Shown piece by piece: positions 1 through 5,351 of a stretch of 5,351 nt of DNA. Location of the stretch: NCBI GenBank assembly GCA_015229165.1, contig JADGCD010000149.1:1-5351 (forward strand), in the 5' to 3' direction. The notes under the pieces are model-generated. The model was given only the letters and a program-made list of their open reading frames with translations. It searched no databases and had not been told where the DNA came from. The DNA comes from Nitrospinota bacterium. Lineage in GTDB: Bacteria; Nitrospinota_A; UBA7883; JADGGD01. Positions within the stretch are counted from its first letter, which is position 1. Every line of letters starts with the position of its first letter. A program made the position numbers and the translations under genes.

Positions 1-1590
1 CTCGATGGAAAGCTTCGCCGCCTCGTAGACCGACAGGATGCGGATGTCGAGCCCTTTGGTCTCGTGCTCCTTCAGGTAGGCGTCGACCTTTTTCTTCATT
101 TCGATGTGATGCTCGCGGTCGGCGTCGAGCCAGAAGACCGCCGGCATCCCGGAGGCCCGGGCGCGGGTAACGGCCAGCTTGACCCAGTCGCGGATCGGGG
201 CGTCCTTCACGAAGCAGGCGCGCCAGATGTCCCCCGCCTCGACGCCGTTTTCGAGGATGACCTTGCCGTCGGCGTCGACGATCCGGATGGTCCCGTCGGC
301 GGCCGCCTCGAAGGTGGTCGGGTGGGAGCCGTATTCCTCGGCCTTCTGGGCCATCAGGCCGACGTTGGGGACGGTTCCCATGGTGGCCGGGTTCAGCGCC
401 CCGTGGGCGATGCAGTTCTCGATGGTGGCCTGGTAGAGCGGGGCGTAGGAGTGGTCGGGGATGACGAACTTGGTGTCCTGCTGCTTCCCGGCGGCGTCCC
501 ACATCTGGCCCGAGGCCCGGATGGCGGCCGGCATGGAGGCGTCGATGATGACGTCCGACGGGACGTGCAGGTTGGTGATCCCCTTGTCGGAATCGACCAT
601 GGCGATGGGGGGGCGCTTGGCGTAGACCGCCTGGATGTCGGCTTCGATCTCGGCCTGCTTATCGGCGGGCAGGGACTTGATCTTCCCGTAGAGGTCGCCC
701 AGGCCGTTATTGACGTTGACCTTCAGCTCGGCCAGGGTGGCGGCGTGCTTGGCGAATACGTCCTTATAGAAGACCTTCACGAAGTGGCCGAACATGATCG
801 GGTCGGAGACCTTCATCATGGTGGCCTTCAGGTGAACCGAGAAAAGGACCCCACGGGCCTTGGCGTCGTCGACCTGCTCCTCGATGAACTTCACGAGGGC
901 GTTCTTGGAGAGGTAGGTGGCGTCCACGATCTCGCCGGCCTGCAGCTTGAGTTTGTCCTTGAGGCAGGTGACGCTCCCGTCCTTGGCGACGAACTCGATC
1001 TTGGCGACGGTGGCGGCGGCCATGGTGGTCGCCTTCTCGTTGGAGGCGAAGTCGCCGCTGGTCATGGTGGCGACGTGGGACTTGGAGTCTTTCGACCAGG
1101 CGCCCATGGAGTGGGGGTGCTTTCTGGCGTAGCTCTTCACCGCGCCGGGAGCCCGCCGGTCGGAGTTCCCCTCCCGCAGCACCGGGTTGACCGCGGAGCC
1201 AAGCACTTTGGCGTACCGCTCCTTGACGGCCTTTTCGGCGTCGTTGGCCGGGTTCTCCGGGTAGTCGGGGATGGCGTACCCCTTCTCCTGAAGCTCCTTG
1301 ATGGCCGCCTTCAACTGCGGCACCGAGGCGGAGATGTTGGGCAGTTTGATGATGTTCGCCTCGGGGGTGTTGGCCAGCTCTCCGAGTTTGGTCAGCTCGT
1401 CGTCAATTTTCTGGTCGGCCCGCAGGTTTTCCGGAAAATTGGCGATGATCCGCCCAGAAAGGGAGATGTCCCGGGTCTCCACGGAGACCCCGGCGGTCTT
1501 GGTGAAGGCCTGCACCACGGGGAGCAGCGAATAGGTCGCAAGCGCCGGGGCTTCGTCAATTTCGGTCCAGATGATCTTCGACGTTGACAT
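1..1590 (-). CDS. icd: Monomeric-type NADP-dependent isocitrate dehydrogenase (3' end beyond window)
   Basis: This cytoplasmic TCA-cycle enzyme oxidatively decarboxylates isocitrate to 2-oxoglutarate and CO2, reducing NADP+ with a divalent metal. The frame is open from ATG 1588-1590 to the left edge: 530 codons of a family that is usually about 740 residues long. The early family block TPEANIIKLPNISASVPQ is at residues 75-92. The substrate loop GSAVNPVLREGNSDRR (131-146) carries Ser132, Asn135, Arg139 and Arg145. Lys255, Asp350 (metal ligand, in VIIDASMP) and Tyr420 also sit at the numbers I recall for the Azotobacter vinelandii enzyme, so there is essentially no net insertion or deletion up to there. 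The remaining metal aspartates and the NADP-binding residues lie outside the window. The start is fixed by an AGAGGA ribosome site just upstream. It is transcribed divergently from the dioxygenase gene. The family is clear; integrity of the missing third cannot be judged. Confidence 0.96.
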   Translation of the reverse strand, partial: MSTSKIIWTEIDEAPALATYSLLPVVQAFTKTAGVSVETRDISLSGRIIANFPENLRADQKIDDELTKLGELANTPEANIIKLPNISASVPQLKAAIKELQEKGYAIPDYPENPANDAEKAVKERYAKVLGSAVNPVLREGNSDRRAPGAVKSYARKHPHSMGAWSKDSKSHVATMTSGDFASNEKATTMAAATVAKIEFVAKDGSVTCLKDKLKLQAGEIVDATYLSKNALVKFIEEQVDDAKARGVLFSVHLKATMMKVSDPIMFGHFVKVFYKDVFAKHAATLAELKVNVNNGLGDLYGKIKSLPADKQAEIEADIQAVYAKRPPIAMVDSDKGITNLHVPSDVIIDASMPAAIRASGQMWDAAGKQQDTKFVIPDHSYAPLYQATIENCIAHGALNPATMGTVPNVGLMAQKAEEYGSHPTTFEAAADGTIRIVDADGKVILENGVEAGDIWRACFVKDAPIRDWVKLAVTRARASGMPAVFWLDADREHHIEMKKKVDAYLKEHETKGLDIRILSVYEAAKLSIE

Positions 1591-1594
1591 GCTT

Positions 1595-1600
1595 TCCTCT
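1595..1600 (-). promoter_or_regulatory. Ribosome binding site of the isocitrate dehydrogenase gene
   Basis: Read on the minus strand this is AGAGGA, four bases before ATG 1588-1590 (AGAGGAAAGCATG). It supports that ATG as the start, which also gives the N-terminus MSTSKIIWTEIDEAP typical of monomeric isocitrate dehydrogenases. Confidence 0.75.
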
Positions 1601-1657
1601 TTATACCTTTCGTTGAAAACGGTCGGTCGTTCAGGGCGAAAAACCGAATGCCGGAGG

Positions 1658-1685
1658 ATGATACCATAAAACAATTACGCCACAA
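1658..1685 (-). promoter_or_regulatory. Possible promoter of the isocitrate dehydrogenase gene
   Basis: On the minus strand TTGTGG (1680-1685) and TATCAT (1658-1663) are separated by 16 bp. The -10 box matches five of six consensus bases; the -35 matches only the TTG half. This would start transcription near 1650 and leave a leader of about 60 bases. This A+T-richer patch is the most promoter-like part of the divergent gap. It also overlaps the probable 5' region of the dioxygenase transcript. No equally good promoter was seen for the dioxygenase gene. Inferred by eye only. Confidence 0.3.
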
Positions 1686-1693
1686 GGGCCAAC

Positions 1694-1698
1694 AGGAG
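1694..1698 (+). promoter_or_regulatory. Ribosome binding site of the dioxygenase gene
   Basis: AGGAG lies 8 bases before ATG 1707. It favours this start over the in-frame ATG at 1722 (residue 6), which has no such site before it. Confidence 0.8.
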
Positions 1699-1706
1699 AA
1701 GACCCC

Positions 1707-2507
1707 ATGGGAACCGGACCGATGCCGACGCTGTTCGTCTCCCACGGGGCGCCGACCATGGCCGTCGGGGAAGGACCGGGCGCTCTCCAAATGCGACGGG
1801 CGGGGACGACCCTTCCCCGTCCCACGGCGATCCTGATGGTCTCGGCCCACTGGATTGCGCCTGCCCCCACCTTCGCCACGGCCCCCCGTCCGGCCACCCT
1901 CCACGACTTTCGCGGGTTCCCCCGGTCGCTCTACGAGCTTTCGTACCCGGCCCCGGGCGCCCCGGAGGTGGCCCGGCTCGGGGCCGACCTGCTGGAGGCG
2001 CACGGAATCGCCTCGGCCCTCGACCCGGAGCGGGGGTTCGACCACGGGGTCTGGTCCCCCCTCATGCTCCTCTACCCGGGGGCCGATATCCCGGTGGTCT
2101 GCCTGTCGCTTGCCGCCTCGCTCGACCCGGCGCGCCATCTGGCTATGGGGCGGGCGTTGGCGCCGTTGCGGGAGCGGGGGGTGATGATCGTGGCCAGCGG
2201 CGGGGCGACCCACAATCTGGGAGAGGTCGATCCGGCGGGGGGAACGCCCCCCGACTGGGCGGTGGCCTTCGACCGATGGCTGGCCGAAAGGCTCGAAGCG
2301 GGGGACGTCGACGGTCTCGTGGACTGGGAGCGGTCGGCGCCCCACGCGATGACGGCCCATCCGACGCCGGAGCATTTCGTCCCGCTGCTGGTGGCCGTGG
2401 GGGCGGCGGGGGACTCGTTCGCGGCGCAACGGCTGGTCGACGCCTTCGAATGGGGGTCGCTTTCGCTGGCGGCCTGGCGCTTCGAGGAGCCGACGATGTA
2501 TCCATGA
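1707..2507 (+). CDS. ygiD: DODA-type class III extradiol ring-cleavage dioxygenase (YgiD/LigB family)
   Basis: This is a 266-residue soluble protein of the 4,5-DOPA extradiol dioxygenase family, non-haem metal enzymes that open catechol rings next to the hydroxyls using O2. The family pattern is complete. SHGAP near the N-terminus gives His13, VSAHW gives His48, GFDHGVWSPL gives the probable catalytic His113, THNL gives His169, and HPTPEHFVPLL gives His218 and His223. His13, His48, His169 and His223 correspond to the metal ligands of E. coli YgiD by motif. The ending GSLSLAAWRF also fits the family. Length is close to YgiD. The loop before His169 reads SGGATHNL where YgiD, as I recall, has SGNVVHNL. 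No catechol-pathway genes are nearby, so the substrate is unknown; bacterial members act on L-DOPA in vitro but often have unclear roles. The gene stands alone, divergent from isocitrate dehydrogenase and convergent with the kinase. Confidence 0.92.
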   Translation: MGTGPMPTLFVSHGAPTMAVGEGPGALQMRRAGTTLPRPTAILMVSAHWIAPAPTFATAPRPATLHDFRGFPRSLYELSYPAPGAPEVARLGADLLEAHGIASALDPERGFDHGVWSPLMLLYPGADIPVVCLSLAASLDPARHLAMGRALAPLRERGVMIVASGGATHNLGEVDPAGGTPPDWAVAFDRWLAERLEAGDVDGLVDWERSAPHAMTAHPTPEHFVPLLVAVGAAGDSFAAQRLVDAFEWGSLSLAAWRFEEPTMYP

Positions 2508-2535
2508 TGCGCGCCGCCCGGCAGGATCGACGGCG

Positions 2536-2551
2536 AGGCGTTTCGACGCTT
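2536..2551. terminator. Weak hairpin in the convergent gap
   Basis: AGGCGT, loop TTCG, ACGCTT gives a 6-bp stem (one G-T wobble) between two convergent genes, overlapping the kinase stop codon by two bases. There is no T-run after it on either strand, so it is not a classical rho-independent terminator. It could be a transcript-end stabilising hairpin or chance in G+C-rich DNA. Confidence 0.25.
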
Positions 2552-5024
2552 ACGCGGGGAGATAGCGGCGCAACGCCGGGACGAAGTTGGCCTCCGTCAC
2601 CGGCTTGATGACGAAGTCGCTGGCGCCCTTTTGCATCCCCTTCTGGCGCAGGTCGAGTTGGTCCCGGGGGCCCACCGTCCAGGCGGCGGTGGCGACGATG
2701 ATCGGCACATGGTCCAGGGCCGGATTCTTTCGCACTTCCTCGATGAACGCAAACCCGTCCACCACCGGCATCTGGATGTCGGTCACGATCAGGTCGGGAA
2801 TCCCCCGGGCCAGCGCCGCCAATCCTTCCCTGCCGTCGATCGCCTCCACCGTGTCGACCCCGTCGAGCCCGATGGCCAGGCGGCGCATCATCTGCCGGTG
2901 GGCCGGTTCGTCCTCCACGATCAGGACCACCCGCTTCACCACCGGCAGGGTGATGGTGAACCGGGTTCCCTGCCCCGGAGCGGAAGCGACCGTCAGCGTC
3001 CCCCGGTGGGCCTGGACCACGTCGGCGGCGAAGGGGAGTCCCATGCCGCTCCCCTTCTCCCCGGCGGTGCCGAAGCTGCTGGTGCGGACCTCCTGCCGGA
3101 AAAGATCGGGCAGGAACGACGGGTCGACCCCGACCCCGGTGTCGGCCACCGACAGGCGGTTCCCCTCCTCCGTGGCGACGACGACCTTTCCCCCGGGGGG
3201 GGTGAACTTGATGGCGTTGGAAAGGAGATTGGCCAGCGCCTGTCCCAGCAGGGCCGGATCGGCGAAAAACCGGACCGGCGTGGCCAGTTCGGTCTCGATG
3301 ACGACCCCTTTCTTCTCCGCCGCCGGGAGGACGTTTTCGATCTGCCGCTGGACCAGGACGAGGGGGTCGAGAAACTCCTTGCGGGGGGCCAGCGTCCCTT
3401 CGCTGATGCGGGAGTGGTCGAGAATCTGGTTGATAAAGCCGATCAGCCCCTCCACCGACGCCGCCGACTTGGCGACCAGCGTCCGCCGAAGCTCCGGGTC
3501 GAGGTCCCGGTCCTCCTGCAAAAGCCTGAGGACCGAAAGCACCCCCGAGAGGGGGGATTTGAGGTCGTGCGAGACCAGCGATACGAACCGCCCCTTGAGG
3601 AAGTTGGCCTGGTCGGCTTTCTGCTTGGCCTCGGTCAGGTCGTTGAACGCCCGCATCCGCTCGGTGACGTCGTAGGTGATGCCGTGGACCACCCGCCGCC
3701 CGTCGGGACGCCGCTCCGCCCGGAGGCGCAACGCCACGAAACCGTCGGTCCCGTCGGCCCGGCGGACGCGCAGCTCCCCCGACAGGGTCTCCTCGACCAG
3801 CGCCCGCTCCAGCAGATGATGGAGGTTCCCCTGGTCGTCGGGGGGGAGGAACCGCTCCTCGAACGCGGCGGGGGTCATGACCCCCACCACCGGGTCGAGC
3901 GTCTCGTCCCCCATGACCAGATGGAACCGCTCGCCGAGGGTCATCAGGCCGGTGGCCTCATCGAACCGCCACGAGGCGATCCCCGCCACGTCCATCGCCT
4001 CCAGCAGGAGCGACCGGCTCTCCCGCAGCGCCTGCTCCCCCGCCCGGCGGGTCGTCAGATCCCGCAGCGCCACCACCCGGGCGTTCCCCCCGTTGTAGGG
4101 AACCGTCCGCCCCTCCACCTCCACCGGGATCCGCCGGTCCCCCGGCAGCAGCAACTCAATCTCGTACGGTTCGTCGGCGCTGGAGGCCAGCCGACGCCCC
4201 ACCTCCTCCCGGTATTCGGGGGCGATGAAGGCGGACACGTGGGCGCCAACCATCGTCTTCGGGGGGACGCCGACGATCTCGCATATCTTGTCGTTGACGT
4301 CGAGGACGATGCCGTCCCGGTGGATCAGCACCCCCTCGGCGGTTGCCCGGGCGAGTATCTCGAACCGTTCCCGGGCCCCTTCGGCTTCGGCCACCAGTTC
4401 GGCGTTCTGGAAGCGCATGCCCAGCGAGGCGGCCACCATGGCCGAGAAACGGCGCGAGGCCACCGACAGGGCCGCCACGAAAACCGCCAGCAGGAACCCG
4501 GCGGCCACCCCCACCCCACCGGTCAGGATGTAGCGCAACGCCAGCGGCAGCAACGACAGGGCGGCGAAGGTGGGCCCCACCGCCGGATAGGTGGGGTAGG
4601 AGAAGACCCCGCCTACCGCCAGCCCGCTGGCGATGATGAAGTAGAAGGCCTGATGGGCCGAAGAATCGGCCACGAAAAGGAAGAGCCCGGCGTAGCCCCA
4701 TATCGTTCCCGAAGCGACAATCCCCACCATGAAGCGGCGGCGCCACCGGTGACACTCCTCCCCCACCGGGTCGCAGGCGACATAGCGGCGCGCATGCAGC
4801 CATCGCCCCCCGGTGACCGCAAGGATCAGCCCCCCCCACGGGAGAAGATGTTCGGTCGGAACATGCCCCCAGACCGCCCCGCCGTAGGCCACGGCGCAGA
4901 TAAAGGCGGCGACGATGCTCGACGTGGCGTTCCGGAAGAGGAGGTCGGTCCCCTCCTTCAGCAGCAGGCGCTCCCGCATGACGGCGTCGTGAAGCGTCAC
5001 GTCGAAAGGATGCTCGCGCTGCAT
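2550..5024 (-). CDS. Membrane hybrid sensor histidine kinase with two PAS domains and a terminal receiver
   Basis: An 824-residue inner-membrane hybrid kinase that should autophosphorylate on His and pass phosphate to its own Asp. Domains in order: about six hydrophobic segments (roughly 33-53, 60-77, 97-118, 126-148, 152-168, 170-189); a linker helix; PAS 1 (about 220-328); PAS 2 (about 337-455, ending YDVTERM); HisKA with His486 in VSHDLKSPL; HATPase with N-box Asn603 (NLLSNAIKFT), Asp628 in DTGVGVD and a GEKGSGMGL lid (655-663); then after a very short joint a receiver with Glu704-Asp705, phospho-acceptor Asp749 (VTDIQMP), Thr779 and Lys807 (IKP). All catalytic residues are present. No Hpt or output domain follows, so the phosphate may go to an unlinked protein. 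The membrane part matches no sensor domain I can name. ATG 5022-5024 is the first possible start, six codons after an in-frame TGA, but has no clear ribosome site. ATG at residue 16 is a less likely alternative. Confidence 0.95.
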   Translation of the reverse strand: MQREHPFDVTLHDAVMRERLLLKEGTDLLFRNATSSIVAAFICAVAYGGAVWGHVPTEHLLPWGGLILAVTGGRWLHARRYVACDPVGEECHRWRRRFMVGIVASGTIWGYAGLFLFVADSSAHQAFYFIIASGLAVGGVFSYPTYPAVGPTFAALSLLPLALRYILTGGVGVAAGFLLAVFVAALSVASRRFSAMVAASLGMRFQNAELVAEAEGARERFEILARATAEGVLIHRDGIVLDVNDKICEIVGVPPKTMVGAHVSAFIAPEYREEVGRRLASSADEPYEIELLLPGDRRIPVEVEGRTVPYNGGNARVVALRDLTTRRAGEQALRESRSLLLEAMDVAGIASWRFDEATGLMTLGERFHLVMGDETLDPVVGVMTPAAFEERFLPPDDQGNLHHLLERALVEETLSGELRVRRADGTDGFVALRLRAERRPDGRRVVHGITYDVTERMRAFNDLTEAKQKADQANFLKGRFVSLVSHDLKSPLSGVLSVLRLLQEDRDLDPELRRTLVAKSAASVEGLIGFINQILDHSRISEGTLAPRKEFLDPLVLVQRQIENVLPAAEKKGVVIETELATPVRFFADPALLGQALANLLSNAIKFTPPGGKVVVATEEGNRLSVADTGVGVDPSFLPDLFRQEVRTSSFGTAGEKGSGMGLPFAADVVQAHRGTLTVASAPGQGTRFTITLPVVKRVVLIVEDEPAHRQMMRRLAIGLDGVDTVEAIDGREGLAALARGIPDLIVTDIQMPVVDGFAFIEEVRKNPALDHVPIIVATAAWTVGPRDQLDLRQKGMQKGASDFVIKPVTEANFVPALRRYLPA

Positions 5025-5057
5025 GAACCGTGGTCCCGTACGTCAATGAGGAGGATT

Positions 5058-5071
5058 CGCCCCGAAGGGCG
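5058..5071 (-). other. UUCG-tetraloop hairpin in the kinase leader
   Basis: On the minus strand the sequence reads CGCCC-TTCG-GGGCG, a 5-bp G-C stem closed by C(UUCG)G, an exceptionally stable RNA tetraloop. It lies 33 bases before the kinase start codon and is not followed by a T-run. It may end transcripts from the upstream gene, stabilise the 5' end or affect translation. The structure is seen directly; its role is unknown. Confidence 0.45.
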
Positions 5072-5073
5072 CC

Positions 5074-5095
5074 CCGACCGTCCCCGCCCGGTCGG
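5074..5095 (-). repeat. 7-bp inverted repeat next to the UUCG hairpin
   Basis: CCGACCG (5074-5080) and CGGTCGG (5089-5095) are perfect inverted copies separated by 8 bases. With the adjacent hairpin this makes a two-stem structure in the kinase 5' leader. Long G+C-rich stems are common by chance in such DNA, so function is uncertain. Confidence 0.45.
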
Positions 5096-5126
5096 TATCG
5101 CCCCTACCCGAAACCGTGGGCGCGAT

Positions 5127-5142
5127 TGTCAGTTTACGGACA
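5127..5142. promoter_or_regulatory. Near-palindrome, possible operator upstream of the kinase
   Basis: TGTCAGTTTACGGACA pairs at six of eight symmetric positions, with TGTC/GACA outer arms and an A+T-richer centre in otherwise G+C-rich DNA. It lies about 100 bp upstream of the kinase ATG and just past the stop of the preceding gene, where an operator could sit. I do not recognise the regulator. Confidence 0.25.
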
Positions 5143-5163
5143 TTTGAGCCCCGGCGGGTAGGA

Positions 5164-5351
5164 CTATTCTCTCCCCATACCCACGGCATGGGTAGGGGAA
5201 TTACCGGGTACGGCGCCATGCCGGACAAGTAAAAGGAGGGCCAGACAACCCAACGCCACCGGCAGATACTCCCACCGCCCGCTGCGGCGATGGAACAGGA
5301 GATGGTCCACCGCCACCCATGAACCCGTCTCCGCCGTCACGGCGCACTCCC
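5164..5351 (-). CDS. C-terminal end of an unrecognised, probably membrane protein (5' end beyond window)
   Basis: On the minus strand one frame is open from the right edge (first full codon 5347-5349) for 61 codons to TAG at 5164-5166. The fragment contains DHLLFHRRSGRWEYLPV, then the hydrophobic stretch ALGCLALLLLV, then a short polar tail ending GMGRE. Basic residues flank the hydrophobic run on both sides, as in a final membrane helix with a cytoplasmic end. The first forty or so codons use mainly G or C in the third position, like the neighbouring genes; of the other two minus-strand frames, one stops almost at once and the other is a low-complexity Gly/Pro/Ser-rich reading. The last twenty codons are less biased and overlap a run of inverted repeats. 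The gene is codirectional with the kinase, with a 139-bp gap. I cannot name a family; too little is present. Confidence 0.6.
   Translation of the reverse strand, partial: ECAVTAETGSWVAVDHLLFHRRSGRWEYLPVALGCLALLLLVRHGAVPGNSPTHAVGMGRE
5173..5198. repeat. Inverted repeat at the end of the truncated gene
   Basis: CCCC-AT-ACCCA (5173-5183) is followed after five bases by TGGGT-A-GGGG (5189-5198), giving a 9-bp interrupted stem. It sits within the last codons of the truncated gene, 7 bases before its TAG codon. Related CCCTACCC-type words occur at 5101-5109 and, inverted, at 5156-5162. It could be a terminator-like or REP-like element; no T-run follows on either strand. Confidence 0.4.

Noticed and set aside
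64..1587. Plus-strand open frame of 507 codons opposite the isocitrate dehydrogenase gene
   Set aside because: Its codons are exactly aligned with the sense codons. Stops in this frame need TTA, CTA or TCA in the sense gene, which are rare in G+C-rich genes. The translation is Gly/Val/Asp/Leu-rich and resembles no protein, whereas the sense strand is clearly the enzyme.
1584..1607. Perfect TTGACA followed by TATACC on the plus strand, as a promoter for the dioxygenase gene
   Set aside because: The spacing is only 12 bp, too short for a sigma-70 promoter, and the TTGACA overlaps the start codons of the isocitrate dehydrogenase gene.
1392..2429. Minus-strand open frame of 345 codons across the divergent gap and dioxygenase gene
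   Set aside because: It overlaps two well-supported genes and a gap holding both ribosome sites, and its translation is Arg/Pro/Gly-rich low-complexity sequence.
2631..5147. Plus-strand open frame of 838 codons opposite the hybrid kinase
   Set aside because: Same aligned-antisense effect as above. The predicted protein is rich in Gly, Pro, Arg, Asp and His without domains, and its continuation past the kinase start can be chance. Ribosome profiling would be needed to revive it.
5043..5228. Minus-strand 61-codon open frame in the region upstream of the kinase
   Set aside because: It has no ribosome site or recognisable feature and overlaps the better-supported end of the truncated gene in another frame.
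5188..5239. 14-codon plus-strand frame ending TAA followed by AGGAGG, resembling a leader peptide before a gene
   Set aside because: There is no ribosome site before its ATG and no start codon at usable distance after the AGGAGG. The next ATG (5271) runs only ten codons, and the opposite strand appears to be coding here.

Overview
The window comes from a G+C-rich bacterial chromosome whose genes use mostly G or C at the third codon position. The gene types (monomeric NADP isocitrate dehydrogenase, a DODA-type dioxygenase, a hybrid PAS sensor kinase) suggest a Gram-negative proteobacterium. An alphaproteobacterium of Rhodospirillales type is my best guess, but the sequence alone does not settle it. 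No tRNA, rRNA, CRISPR array, insertion sequence or phage gene is visible.

Layout, left to right. Positions 1-1590 (minus) hold the first 530 codons of a monomeric-type NADP-dependent isocitrate dehydrogenase; the C-terminal part lies beyond the left edge. A divergent 116-bp gap (1591-1706) carries both ribosome binding sites and a possible promoter for the dehydrogenase gene. Positions 1707-2507 (plus) encode a complete 266-residue YgiD/DODA-family class III extradiol dioxygenase. A 42-bp convergent gap follows. Positions 2550-5024 (minus) encode a complete 824-residue hybrid sensor kinase: membrane N-terminus, two PAS domains, HisKA, HATPase and a terminal receiver. Upstream of it, 5025-5163 is a non-coding leader with two adjacent hairpins and a near-palindrome. 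From 5164 to the right edge (minus) is the last 61 codons of an unrecognised protein with one likely membrane segment.

The genes do not form an obvious pathway. The dehydrogenase is a TCA-cycle/NADPH enzyme, the dioxygenase acts on an unknown catechol-like substrate, and the kinase has no partner output regulator in view. The kinase may share transcription with the truncated gene upstream of it, but the 139-bp structured gap makes separate control plausible. I found no convincing undescribed multi-gene system. The points most worth a second look are the symmetric DNA upstream of the kinase, the unnamed multi-pass membrane sensor of the kinase, and the truncated membrane-protein gene at the right edge.
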